64,000 nt of DNA from Cordilura impudica (lineage: Eukaryota > Arthropoda > Insecta > Diptera > Scathophagidae), in assembly GCA_963682025.1 (NCBI GenBank), contig OY821520.1, positions 2,899,305-2,963,304 of the forward strand, read 5' to 3'. The position numbers and the translations under genes were made by a program. Shown one piece after another: positions 1-11,665 of this stretch. The notes below the pieces were generated by a model that did no database searches, had not been told where the DNA came from, and worked only from the letters and a program-made list of their open reading frames with translations. Each line of letters starts with the position of its first letter. Within the stretch, counting starts at the first letter, position 1.

Positions 1-318
1 ACTATGTACAAGGTCTATTTTTACAAGATTTCAACATTAGTAGAAATTTGTAACCGATTAAGGTTTATTGACATAAATAAAACATAATTAAAACTAAACG
101 TAAGTACTAGTATTTTTTTGCAAGACAGTGTAAAATGATTTAGATTTTTGTGCACCCTTGATAATTTTTCAAACTTTAGGTTACAATATTGGGGAGAAAA
201 ACTAAATTATTTATTTAAATAAAGTGACATTAAGTAAAATGAAGATTATCAAGAAGTGTATTTTATTTTAAAATTACTTTTATTTTCTCTCAATGCATAA
301 AATAATTTCAAAATCGAC
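1..318. other. 3' flank of the first protease gene, no gene seen
   Basis: AT-rich sequence downstream of the minus-strand protease gene. On the minus strand AATAAA polyadenylation signals lie at 284-279 and 267-262, about 35 and 52 nt past the stop codon, so the transcript probably ends within the first 270 bases. Nothing else is recognisable. Confidence 0.6.
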
Positions 319-1571
<1,253 letters not shown>

Positions 1572-1639
1572 CGAGGGCGGTCCAAGAATAACCCAACTTG
1601 ACAAAGAAAACACGACAAATATGGGAAAATATAATCTCC

Positions 1640-2125
1640 TATTTACTCGATACACTTTTCCCAGCGATATTCAATAGTTCGATACCCTGTTTATAGTAAG
1701 AACTGTTTAGCTTCTTGAAGTAGCCATCAAACGCAGACTCCACCTCTTCATTTTTTTCTATTTGAAGTTTGGAAATAGAATATAGTCAGAGGGAGCTAAA
1801 TCTGGCGAATAAGGTGCGTGACGAACTTCAATTCACTTTCAAACATCACTTTCTTTTTCCCCAAATACGGGTTTCCCCCCTTAATTTCATCACTTAAATG
1901 CTGCAATCAGTTAGCATAATAGTCGCCGTTAATTGTTTTTAATTTTTGAAGATAATCAATAAAAAATTATCCCAAGCGCATTTTTGCGCGTTTTGACTGT
2001 TCCTTTATCTCAGGTGTAAAGTTGTGGACCCAGGTCTCATCCATGGTTACTAATCGACGCAAAAACTCGGCTTTATTACGGTAAAACATCGCCAGACATT
2101 CTATTGAAACATCTTCACGACGCAC
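1640..2125 (-). pseudogene. mariner transposase remnant, C-terminal half
   Basis: Minus-strand translation gives mariner signatures in order: a CLAMFYRNKAEFLRR-type stretch, the TMDETWVHNFTPE block with the first catalytic Asp near 2042, then HAPYSPDLAPSDY-like residues near 1800-1830 carrying the later Asp, and a C-terminal stretch ending KSVSSK at about 1650. Frameshifts and stops separate the blocks. It is non-functional. Confidence 0.82.
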
Positions 2126-2330
2126 AGTGGATGAAAATTGTTTTCATTGGCCAAAATTCTGTAACTTTTGAACCGATCAAAATATTTTAGTATTTTTTTT
2201 CTAAAAAAAAAAAATGTCATATTTGGATTTTAATAGTAGTTATAAGCATTTTTTCTAATAATGGGATTTTTTAATGTTTACACTTAAAAAAATTTTTACA
2301 CTAAAAAAAAGGTAAAATCAACTGGAAATT

Positions 2331-3116
2331 TTGCTATTACTACTGAAAAATTAAAAATTTTTTGCTGTCAAATTTACAAAATGTTTACACTCAAAGAATA
2401 TTTACACTTATAGGTCGATTATGGATGGCAACCGAACTTTAGTTGGGTTGTCAATAAGCAACGCAACTGGCATATAAATTGGTATTATGTAAGGCAACTT
2501 TTTTCAGTTGCCAAAAAGTTATCGAATATGCTATTTTGACAGTTTAACAGCTGAAAATAAATGTAAAGAATCAAATAATTTTATACAAACAAGCAAAAAA
2601 AAAGGTTATTTAAGGTGAATAAAAAATAAATAAAATAAAATTAGTTCCGTGAACCTGGGTTTGGTCTGGAAAACAATATTTTGGCTACAAATATAAGGAA
2701 TAGAATCTTGCAATGCTTATATTACTAACCTTTTATCATTCCTAGACATATATATATTTTTCAGGATTTAATTTTAATTGTAAATAAAAAAGTTTTTAAT
2801 ATTGAGGAACTAAAAAACTTGTTATTTATTAAAAGTAAACAAAAAATTTACTTCCCTTTCAGTTTTGCCGCCTTCCTACTTTATAAAAATATTAACAGCA
2901 ACCACAAATTTGTGGTTGCCAATATGATAACTATTTGGCAACTGAAATTGCCATTCTCAGTTGCCAGTTGCCATACGTAATATCATTTTGGTAACTGACA
3001 ACGCAACTACAGTTTGGTTGCTATCGATAATAGACCCATTAAAACAACGTTAGTAATATTATGTAAAAGTCTTGCTATTACTACAGAAAAATGTATCAGT
3101 TTTTGCTGTCAAATTT
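2331..3116 (+). repeat. 45-bp diverged direct repeat flanking the foldback element
   Basis: A stretch beginning TTGCTATTACTAC and ending TTTTGCTGTCAAATTT occurs at 2331-2375 and again at 3072-3116 in the same orientation, either side of the foldback insertion. It may be an older element into which the foldback element jumped, or a local duplication. The interval also spans that foldback element. Confidence 0.6.
2411..3038. mobile_element. Foldback-type non-autonomous DNA element (MITE)
   Basis: Long inverted ends: TAGGTCGATTATGGATGG at 2411 pairs with the complement of the end at 3038. Further in, TTCAGTTGCCAAAAAGTTATC near 2505 pairs with GATAACTATTTGGCAACTGAA near 2930. Each side carries TTA (2408-2410 and 3039-3041), a likely 3-bp target duplication. 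There is no coding capacity. TTA duplications occur in PIF/Harbinger elements, but the TIR does not settle the superfamily. Confidence 0.7.
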
Positions 3117-3282
3117 GTTAATTTTAACAAAATAAATCTGCTGAACAAGAGCGCAATGATTCCGATTTTTTTTTTTAAATTTTGATATGAAAACATGGGT
3201 TTTTATTTTTGGAATCTTTCTTATTTATGTGGGTAAAAACCTTTAAAAAAAAACCTGCAATAGATTTTAATAGCATTTGTAA

Positions 3283-3317
3283 CATTGCACTATGGGTAAT
3301 TTGACCCATTTTTGTGA
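3283..3317. repeat. Left end of Transib: 5-bp target duplication plus 30-bp TIR
   Basis: CATTG (3283-3287) is followed by the terminal repeat starting CACTATGG at 3288. The first seven bases, CACTATG, resemble the RSS heptamer CACAGTG used by RAG1, as is known for Transib termini. The 30-bp repeat is identical in inverse at 5722-5751. Confidence 0.92.
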
Positions 3318-5751
3318 CGAAAAGTCATTTGTTGCACTTTTAAGCAAAAAGATTGTTTTGTTACAATTTGATAAAAAAATAACCTTAAACTAAATGACTG
3401 TGCACTATCTTTTTCTAAAAATCGAGTAACAGCTGATTACCACGTCATAAACATGCGGTTTGGATAAGCTTAATAAATGTTGGCCGTAATTGGCCGTGTT
3501 GTGACTATCAGAGACATGTTAAGTGGACCATTTTGAGTTTATTTAATTAATTTCACGAAATTAAATACAAAGAGGAGAAAAACGATGCTGTATTCACTTT
3601 TGTTATTGGCCATGTTGGAAATATAAATATTTTGAATGAGGAAGAATCATCTCTGAAAGAGAGAGTCCGAACTTTTTGTAAAAATTTGGTTGAGAGATGG
3701 AACAAGTCCCACAGAAAGATAGAGGTCTTCCAAAAACAAAACGCTCACTGGCTAAGAATTGATTTTATTTTGGCAACTAAGACTACCTCTTCGAAATGCT
3801 TAGTAGGGCGTCCAAAAATAAAGTTTGTGGATAAATCCGAACGCGCAAAGAATAGAGAAGCAAAGGACCTATCAAAGAAAGTAGACAATGAAACGGAATT
3901 GCTAGTTCGTGCAGCTTCGATATCGGCTCGAGTTCAACATTTGCTAGTCCAACAAGAGCTTGCAAGATGAGAAAATTAGCGCACACTGTTGATAATCAGC
4001 CAATTCGTTTAACTGCAAATGAAGCACTCGCATTTTTGTTAGAAAACAATTTGACAAAAGAACAGTACTTGAATACAAGAAGGGAAAGTAAAATTCGAAA
4101 TGCTGACATATATCCACTTTACAACGAGGTCACCAATTCTAAGAAAAGTTGCAGACCAGTTGGTATTGAAGTTAATGAGAGGCAGGCAAATGTTTCCCTT
4201 CAATCATTGTTAACGTACACTGCCAATAGAATTGTTGCAATGCAGAAGGAAGTCATAGTCTCATTAATGACAGAAAATATTAATTTTGTAAACGCTGATC
4301 TGATTGTTAGCTATGGATTTGATGGCAGCACTGGGCATTCCTCTTATAAGCAGAAATTTCAGGAAGCATCCACATCCGATGATTCCGATTATTCCTTGTT
4401 TACAACAACAATGACTTCTTTAAAACTTGTGGATTCGGTCAGTAGATCACTTTGGAATAACCGCACACCTCAGTCTATAAGGTTTTGTCGTCCTATAAAA
4501 CTGGAGTTTTGTAAAGAAACAAAAGAAAACATTTTGTTTGAGGACAATGATTTAAAACAACAGATAAATGGCTTAAATAGTTTAAAAATAGTTATCGATG
4601 TTGGAAAAATCATGGAAATACACTTTAAACTATTTCTTACGTTGATTGATGGTAAAGTGTTAAACGTTTTAACAAATACAAAATCTAGTCAACCGTGTCC
4701 TATTTGCAAGGCAACTCCAAAGGATTTTATGAGCATTACAGACTTCAAAACCAAAAATTTCTTGCAAAAAAAGATACTCTAAAGTGTGGTATAAGTCCTT
4801 TGCATTGTTGGATACGATTGTTTTAATTCGTTTTGCATGCTGGATACAAGAGCAGTATTAAAAAATGGCAAATTCGAACTGATGACGATCGCAAAACTCT
4901 TTCTGAAAAAAAAAAGCTTGTACAACAATTATTTTGGTCGACAATGAGCCTTAAAGTTGACCAACCAAAAACGGGTGGATTTGGAAACACCAATGATGGC
5001 AATACAGCCCGTAGAGCCTTTGCTGACCAAGCCATCTTTTCGGAAATAGTTGATATTGAGCTTATATATTCCCTTAAAATTATACTCATTACTATTTGCT
5101 GTCAATTCCCATTGAATACCAAAAAATTTCAAGCTTTTTTGCCACAATACCGCCCAAATGATAAAATCAAATACCCTTGGCGCCCAATGACGGCGACCGT
5201 TCACAAGGTATTGATTCATTCAAGAGAAATTGTTGAAAACACATTACTGCCGGTAGGTTGTTTCGGCGAAGATGCTGCTGAGTCGCAGAACAAATTATAC
5301 AAGTCAGATAGACTACATCATGCCCGCAAGAACAGCCGCACAAAAAATTTCTCTGATGTTTTTAACATGGCTATGGACATGTCTGTTTCAGTTATTTCGT
5401 CAATATGCTTAGATAGTCGAATGCAGCAGAGAAGACGCGCGCAACTGCCACAAGAGGTTCTACATATGCTGTCTGTTTCAGAAGTATCTGTGGACTTGAA
5501 TGACTTAAATTCGATTAATTTAGATAGCGAAATGTAAAATAAAACTTAAAACAAAATACATATGTATATTCAAAATAAAAAAAAAAAAAATTGGCAAAAG
5601 TGGGTTAAAAATTTATAAATTTCAAAATCTTTTTAATTTAAACTTTTCTCATAGCTTATTTCTACATAAACACAAAAAAAATTTTCAAAAATCCTTTCAG
5701 TTTAATTGTTATTAATTTTTATCACAAAAATGGGTCAAATTACCCATAGTG
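3288..5751 (+). mobile_element. Transib transposon (RAG1-related), full length, nearly intact
   Basis: A 2464-bp element with perfect 30-bp inverted repeats beginning CACTATGG and the same 5-bp direct repeat CATTG outside each end (3283-3287, 5752-5756). The CAC start, 5-bp duplication and RAG1-like transposase together define the Transib superfamily, relatives of the recombinase of V(D)J recombination. The internal transposase is broken only by two frame changes and one nonsense codon. Identical TIRs and intact duplications argue for a fairly recent insertion. It landed inside the older mariner. Confidence 0.9.
3551..5537 (+). pseudogene. Transib transposase, two frameshifts and one stop
   Basis: DDE recombinase that would cut the element ends. 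The open frame starts after a stop at 3548 with no clear ATG. It changes frame at an ATGA overlap at 3967, again near the A7 run at 4764-4770, and meets TAA at 4824. Visible landmarks: FDGSTGH, whose Asp (codon at 4321) matches the first catalytic Asp of RAG1; CPIC near 4697 in the zinc region; SPLHCWIR near 4795, where RAG1 has HCD but this copy has Trp; NTNDGNTARR near 4985; and GEDAAESQNKLY, whose Glu at 5280 matches the RAG1 catalytic Glu region. The C-terminal part from 4833 is uninterrupted. The product is probably inactive. Confidence 0.87.
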
Positions 5752-5756
5752 CATTG
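5722..5756. repeat. Right end of Transib: 30-bp TIR plus target duplication
   Basis: The inverted copy of the left repeat ends CCATAGTG at 5751 and is followed by CATTG at 5752-5756, identical to the left flank. Confidence 0.92.
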
Positions 5757-5831
5757 GGAGGTTCCGTTTATTATTGTTTTTTACTAATACTATGTTTTTC
5801 GTACTTATAATTATTAATGCAATTATAATTT

Positions 5832-6202
5832 CTAGCAGATTCCAGCCCTCGAAATTCGAGCGCATATTTTGGGAAATTTTATTTTTCCCTAAATAAAAAA
5901 CCTAAAATATGCTAATCAATTATAGACAATTCACAAATCGACACAAAAAACCAACTCATTTTTATTACAAACACAACAAATTTAATAAACACACACATAG
6001 CATTGTATAATTTTATGTATGTGTTAGTAGCAACTTTAAATGCAATTTACTCAATATAAAAGAAAAAATTTAAAAATCCGTAAATCTGCAAATCGGCTAA
6101 AAAGTAATACCTTTCAAATAATATACGTTTGGTCAAAATCGGAATAAAACGGTAGAAAAAAACATCAGTCACAACAAATCGCCTAGCCTTTAATATTATA
6201 GA
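5832..6202 (-). mobile_element. Rep-A Helitron, non-autonomous copy 1
   Basis: Read on the minus strand, the element starts TCTATAATATTAA at 6202 after an A and ends GGAATCTGCTAG at 5832. A CTCGAAtTTCGAG-like hairpin precedes the end. It lies at the C-terminal end of the Transib-like fragment at 6203. The base after CTAG is A instead of the expected T. Confidence 0.78.
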
Positions 6203-6480
6203 TTATTCATTTGATTCAAATATTGATTGCAAATATTCCATATTTTGTTCTGTGTTATTTCTGTAGTTTTTTGACTTCTTGGGATGAACGGATCTGACGT
6301 TGTCAATAATATATTAAATAGATCTTCATTTGTGGAATTTCGTGCTATTTTTCTACTATTGTGCTCTCTATAAAATCTGTAATCCTTATTCCTTTTTTCA
6401 TGAGCCTCCTCAGATAGATCTCCAAGTGGCACCAAAAGATATTTAATAACATCTTCTCCATGGGTACTTGCTTGTATATA
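6203..6480 (-). pseudogene. Second Transib-like transposase fragment, C-terminal end
   Basis: Minus-strand translation from about 6480 gives HGEDVIKYLLVPLGDLSEEA, then HEKRNKDYRFYREHNSRKIA, then a DLFNILLTTSDPFI block. This is the same RAG1/Transib C-terminal motif as in the 3288-5751 element (an HxxxI-PxG-EEAxExxNK pattern), but the residues differ enough to be another subfamily. The frame runs into the Helitron start at 6202. No TIR is seen for it. Confidence 0.75.
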
Positions 6481-6975
6481 TTATTGTATGATAATAAAAA
6501 AACCCAGATTAAAAATGAATTACATCCTCTGCGTATTGACATTCTTACCTACATATATATCAATAGGGTGGTGCATTTTGTAAGCAGATGACATTACTAG
6601 TAGTAGAATAAATAATGACTATTATAAGCTGTAATATACATAAGGTACAAATTTAACACACCATTGTATACTTATATATATACTGTTTAAATTACCGTAA
6701 TTTGAATTTTTTTTTTTTTTTTGAGTAATTTCATTAAAATGAAAAAAGTGTTCTACCCACGGGTCGGAACGGGTGCAAAAGTATATATAGGGTTAAAGAG
6801 GACACTTCACCTTTCTCCGGGTGGTGTACGTTTCTTGTTCCCTTTTGTTCCCTAGAAGTTCTATTCCATTAAAGTTGAAATTTGACAAAAAAAATTAGTT
6901 GTTTAATAAATATTTCATATTTTAGCTACCTTAATCTGGATGTTTTAGTTAAAATTTTTAAAATCAGCGACAAAA
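6481..6975. other. Unassigned insert sequence inside the mariner
   Basis: AT-rich, with a homopolymer T run near 6709-6722 and a more GC-rich patch near 6800-6860. No open frame or repeat match within the window was seen. Confidence 0.4.
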
Positions 6976-7170
6976 AAAATTAGACTTTTGGCCAATGAAA
7001 TCAACGGTTTCCATGTTTACAAATTCACTGAGATCGTTTACTTTTGATGTTAAACAACGTAACGCCTCGAAACTTAAAACATATGTTTTATAATGTTGCC
7101 ACTTTTCAATTGTTTTAAAACTACTACCGCCATCTATACGTCAGGTCGGGTTATTATGGGACCGCCCTCG

Positions 7171-7361
7171 TATATTGTTATTCTTAAGGAGTTGTTTTTA
7201 TACAATCCACCTTTATCAATAGCTACTTATTAGCCATGCTATCTTGGAGGCTAATCAACTTATTGATTAGGCGAAGTACCACATATATATAACTGTTGTT
7301 TGGCCAAGTTGAACCATAATTATTTACGAATTGTTTTGAAAGCAGTTTGAATTTAAGCGTA
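7171..7361 (+). promoter_or_regulatory. Upstream region of protease homologue 1
   Basis: Between the mariner end and the start codon lie a TTTATCA GATA-type site near 7211 and a TATATATAA box at 7284-7292. No clear initiator sits 30 nt further on, so the transcription start is uncertain. The mariner ends only about 190 bp before the ATG and therefore forms the distal promoter. Confidence 0.5.
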
Positions 7362-8206
7362 ATGGCTGTTGAACGTGTAATCACTCTAGGCTTGGTGGTC
7401 CTATTAATGATTATTGGATGCAGTGAAACCACAGCTAGTTCCAGAATTGTGGGTGGTAGTGAAGTTTCAGCTGGCCAATATCCATGGTCAGCTTCTATTC
7501 GCGTTGATGCGTCTCATGCTTGTGGAGGAAGTATTATCTCCAATAAATTTATCCTAACTGCTGGTCATTGCGTTTCTTCCGTGGGTTCAACATCGTAGGT
7601 TTTTTGTTTTAATTTTTGTCAATTATTAGAAAAAAATTTTGATTTTTTTAAATAATTTTAAAAAAAAAATTTAATTCTAGCATTAATAACTCCCGTGTTA
7701 CTGCACGTGTTGGAAGCATCAATCAATTTGGTGGTGGTCTAATTGTTGATGTCACGGCCATTGTTATTCATCCTTCATATGGAAATTTCATGCACGATGT
7801 CGCCATTTTAGAACTTTCCGAACCGTTGGTATTCACCGATAAGATCAATAAAATTGACTTAGCTACCGAAGATGACATATTCAAGGAAGGTACTTCCACT
7901 TTTGTTACCGGGTGGGGTCTCCAAGCAACTGGCTCTTCTCCTTATAAGCTTCAAAGTGCTACCATGACAGTTTTAAGTGATGCAGAATGTGAAGCTCAAA
8001 CTGGTTTTGGTTATGATTCGGTAATATGCTTACAACATCCAGATAATATTGGTATCTGCAGTGGTGATGGTGGCGCTGGTGTTGTAAGTGGCAACAAATT
8101 AATTGCTGTTGCTAATTTTTCTTTCGGTAGCTGTGGTACTAAATATCCAGATATTTCTAGCAAGATATCCTACTACATTTCCTGGATCAACAGTATTACT
8201 GCCTAA
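7362..8206 (+). CDS. Serine-protease homologue 1, catalytic Ser replaced by Gly
   Basis: Secreted S1A-fold protein predicted to be non-catalytic. Exons 7362-7594 and 7681-8206, with an 86-nt phase-2 intron (GTAGGT...TTCTAG), give 252 residues. A signal peptide comes first, then Arg-IVGG activation site, His in TAGHC and Asp in HDVAILEL. The active-site motif reads GDGGAG instead of GDSGGP, so the nucleophile is lost and the Pro of the motif is Gly. All six cysteines remain, the fold is probably kept, and the frame is clean, so it looks maintained. Asp226 (YPDISS) persists. Such homologues serve as binding or regulatory proteins, but the role here is unknown. Its sister at 11666 has the same kind of loss. 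AATAAA lies at 8226-8231. Confidence 0.92.
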
Positions 8207-8399
8207 AATCAAATATTTTAAATACAATAAAGTGAAATACAAAATATTTGATAAAGAAATCGATGAACACGTTTTTTTTTTTTTTGTTTTCTTAAATATC
8301 TTTTAATGCAACAATGAGCAACATTTGTAAAGGAAGTTACTTTATATTTACATATTTAGAACACTGTCATTTTTTAACATTCATGTGCAGGATTATTAC
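8207..8399. other. 3' flank of protease homologue 1
   Basis: Contains the polyadenylation signal at 8226-8231 and a T-rich run near 8272-8285. Nothing else is seen. Confidence 0.5.
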
Positions 8400-8838
8400 C
8401 ATGTGCAGAGGGTATATATCAGTTTGTAATTCCATTTGCAGCTCATCGAAAAATGAATTTGCGATCCCATAAACTATATATATAATCTTGATCCTTATAA
8501 CAACTCAAATCGATATAGCCATGTCCGTCTGTCAGTAAACCATTTACTTGGGAAAACTTGAAGTAATATTGTTTGTTATTTAAAAAGGTTGGTATTTAAA
8601 AAGGGATAAATCTGACATGATTGTGCCAGGATATAACCCAAAATATGGAAACACCTCCAAAAAATATAAAAAAATTCAGTGTGTTTGTTGTAATAATTTA
8701 GTATTAAGTTTATCAAATTGTTTACTTTTCCAAATATTTCGTTTACATTTGTTATAAATAGTGCTATAAGTCCAGATATTAATGTAAAACCCAGGTGGAG
8801 GGTATCAAAGATTCGGTATATCCAAATTTAACACTCTT
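8400..8838 (+). repeat. Rep-D interspersed repeat, copy 1
   Basis: Shares landmarks with 15488-15963 and 47988-48601: an aGGGTATATATCAGTTTG-like start, CATCGAAAAA, TTGATCCTTATAA, the box ATGTCCGTCTGTC near 8521, and an end GGTGGAGGGTATCAAAGA near 8793. No terminal repeats or open frame; class unknown. Confidence 0.6.
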
Positions 8839-9305
8839 ACTTATTTTTTTATTTTTTTGGCATGTATTGTTCATACAAGTTATATGAAAATACTTATGCT
8901 GGTTTTTTCACTAACTTGGCGAGAATTGTTATTCTTCTAAGATCAAAGTTTTTCATATGAATATGAACCTGCTGAGTTCTTCTTAGATTGACTATATTTT
9001 TAAGGTTAGATATGGATGGAGTTTTAAGTATTTTCTTTTTTTGTGTTTTTGGCTAATTAAAGCATATACAACACTATGAGTTTTGGTAAAGGATATCAGG
9101 TCTTAAATTAGATACCAGCCATAATGGCTAAGGTCGTTACATAACATAGAAATTAGTCTTTTACGAAATATTAGTCAGATTGTTACGTTTTTGTGGCCTT
9201 AAATTAATTAAGGCTTAAACCGAAACAAAATCATCGAAATTACTTTAATATTCAGGTTGCAAATAACCTATTACTTGATTAGAATGCATACATTCTATAT
9301 AAAAA
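8839..9305. other. AT-rich intergenic sequence
   Basis: No gene, RNA or repeated family was recognised. Confidence 0.4.
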
Positions 9306-10050
9306 CAAGTAAGAAATTATAGTCGGTCTAGACCGATTATACGATACCCTATACCATGATTTAGAGAACCTATCTCTTCGGTCAAACTAATTGGATATAG
9401 AAAATAAGCATAAACCAAATTTGAGTGCCATTTTTTTTGGCTGCAGATATGAAAAAGTTCATATCGGGTGCTATATTTATATGGGGACTAGGTCGAAAAA
9501 TGGACCGATCCTGACCACTTATATTTTGAAAAAATATACACAAACCAAATTTGAGAAAAATCTGTGCAATATTTTTGTTTTTTGATAGATTTAAGTGAAG
9601 ATCGGGAAGCAGCACTATATGTGGCCTTTGACTAAGAATTGTCCTAAAGGAATATTTTTTCGACTACTGATTAATGGATATAATAAACACATACAAACCC
9701 AATTTGACTAAGATCTGTGTGATAGTTTGGATCTTATGGCAATTTATGTCGATTTCATAGGGGTCATTTGTATGGGGACTAAGTCTGAACAAGGACCAAT
9801 TTTCACCAATTTCAATAGCGTTCATCATATTGCCGATAAAAGCTTATATACCAAATTTCATCAAAATATATTCATATTTGCGACCTATAGTTTGATTACA
9901 AGGTTTACATGGACACACAGACGGACGGACGGACGGACGGACATCGTTATATCGAATCAGATAGGGATTCTGATTCGATCGGTATAATAAAAGATGGGTC
10001 TAGATCAAATATTTTTGGCAGTTACAAACATCAGCACAAAGTCATTATAT
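9306..10050 (+). repeat. Rep-C interspersed repeat, copy 1
   Basis: Starts CAAGTAAGAAATTATAGTCGG and ends near ACAAAGTCATTATA. Internal landmarks are CTATACCATG, AAATTTGAGAAAAATCTGTG, a (GGAC)n run at 9921-9942 after ACACACAGAC, and TCGGTATAATAAAAGATGGG. Homologous copies lie at 36283 (-), 46046 (-) and 60045 (+), with partial ones at 35537 and 58765. Short open frames inside are incidental. The class is not established. Confidence 0.75.
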
Positions 10051-11077
10051 AAATACGGATAAATGAACGGAGATCATAATTAAATACACATGAAATATTA
10101 ACATGTGTTTTAAAATTATATATTTTCTCTGTAAAAGTAAAAATTATAAAATATGATGCAGGTCCTGTGACAGCATTTAATGATGGCGAAATCATAGCGC
10201 ACATGTTGGTTAATCTATAATTTTTTATTTGAATAAAGATAAGATCGCTTTAGAAATATTTCTTATTCAGTAACATTTGGAAAAAGGTCATAAAGATTAT
10301 ATATATTAATCAGTTTAGTGCGATTGAGTTCGAATTTTTAACATATCTGTGGTTTTCTAGAATAACCGCGTATGTCATAAAATCAAAATGTTCAGGGGAG
10401 CCAAAAAACGTTATATTTGAAATTATGGGCTCGATATAAAGATTTTAGAGCTTTTAATTTAACAGTCCTGTAGATATGGGCAATAAATACTTTATATAAA
10501 ATTTTGAGTCAAAAATCTTCAGAGGAATAGATCCTAGAGAAGGAAGAAACAACAATATGTAAATTACACTTAAAGTATGTGCAAATAAAACAAACGACAA
10601 GCGTCATTTTCTTTGAAAAAGAAAACCACCAATGCAACCACCCATGTAGACATAAGTTGTTGTTGTTGCTTGAAAAATGGATTTTTTTGATCGTCAACAA
10701 AAAGTTAACGGGACTTAGGATGAGAATATAACAACGTATCAAGAATAATAGTCATAAAAAATAACAGAAATAAACACACAAGTTTTTATAAGTGGTTATA
10801 CACTGAAAACTAATCCAAAATTATTTTGCATTTTTTTTCATTAATAACAACGTATGTCGCATGTGTCGTTTTCTGAGAAAATAATTTGTCAGCGATCAAA
10901 CGTAGGTTGAAATACGTCGTTAGTGCTGCAAATTAATTTAATAAACATTTAAGTTACGTCGTTATTTAAAGAAAAAACTCAGAAATGGCTAATATTTAAA
11001 AAAAAAAAAAAAATTAACACATGTAAAGAGCGTTAAAAATTAATATATTTGGCATCGTTAACTCAAAACTGACAAAA
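10051..11077. other. Unassigned intergenic sequence
   Basis: AT-rich, with no gene supported. A near-palindrome ACATG...CATGT lies near 10087-10105. The 10500-10740 minus-strand frame has no protein-like composition or homologous motif. Confidence 0.4.
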
Positions 11078-11258
11078 CTTTTAATTTTTTATTTTTCATT
11101 TTTTATTTTTCATTTTTTATTTCTCAGTTTATCTCCAAACACTTCCTAATGAAATATTTTCACCAATACAATTGTTCCTCACACCGTTTTTGTCTTACTC
11201 TGTTTTTGTGATTGTATTTTGAAATTGATTTTTACGCCTCTGAGCGTATACATCAAAA
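11078..11258 (+). repeat. Rep-B (HINE-like), right-end fragment
   Basis: TTTATCTCCAAACACTTCC, CACCAATACAAT, TGTTTTTGTGATTGTATT and GAGCGTATACATCAAAAA match, in order, the right half of the Rep-B elements (compare 15325-15468 and the inverse at 51303). The left half is absent. Confidence 0.6.
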
Positions 11259-11665
11259 ATTAATATTTCAAAGGTGGGAAATTTTTAATGTGACTCACTG
11301 TATATCAATTAAGAAGATAACTATTTTAACATGATTTATGAACGATTATTAATATTTTTTTTGGGGTTTTTCAATAATTTTTTGCTCTCTTGCAATATAT
11401 TTATCTTAAAAATTTGAAAATTTTTACTCGGTCAACCGATAAGATAAGATTGTAAACGAAAAGAAGAATTTGACTGATAAATTGCAAAGTCTGAAACTGT
11501 AAAGTGTACATGTATGTGGTTTTTATCAATCATAATCTACCTCATAAAATAGTGGTCAACGGTGTTATCGTAAAGTTAGAATGGGCAATAAATTAGTGAA
11601 ATTTATAATAGGGAAATATTTAATAACAATACATTGCAAATCACATTAGTGAGCATTTAAACACG
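11259..11665 (+). promoter_or_regulatory. 5' flank of protease homologue 2
   Basis: GATA-type sites cluster here: overlapping GATAAGATAAG at 11438-11448 and TTTATCAATC at 11521. A weak TATA-like TTATAATA lies near 11603 and CACATTAGTG at 11642, similar to the CACATTAGT initiator of the 40576 gene. The start site is not certain. Confidence 0.45.

Larger units (their letters stand above)
1572..7170 (-). mobile_element. mariner element split by nested insertions
   Basis: Terminal inverted repeats CGAGGGCGGTCC (1572) and GGACCGCCCTCG (ending 7170) are each flanked by TA, the mariner target duplication. The transposase runs on the minus strand: its 5' leader lies near 6980-7120 and its C-terminal half at about 2120-1640. 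The roughly 4.8 kb between the halves is later insertions: the foldback element at 2411, Transib at 3288, Helitron at 5832 and a Transib-like piece at 6203. A normal mariner is about 1.3 kb, so this copy is old and long dead. It is the same family as the copy at 22891. Confidence 0.87.

Noticed and set aside
3967..3970. ATGA overlap in the Transib frames as programmed reinitiation
   Set aside because: A simple indel explains it; another frame change and a stop in the same copy show decay.
9921..9942. (GGAC)n and (GTCC)n runs as a CRISPR-like array
   Set aside because: They are short microsatellites inside an interspersed fly repeat with no spacers; the genome is eukaryotic.
9391..9987. Open frames within Rep-C as genes
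   Set aside because: The same frames recur broken in the other Rep-C copies and contain no domain.
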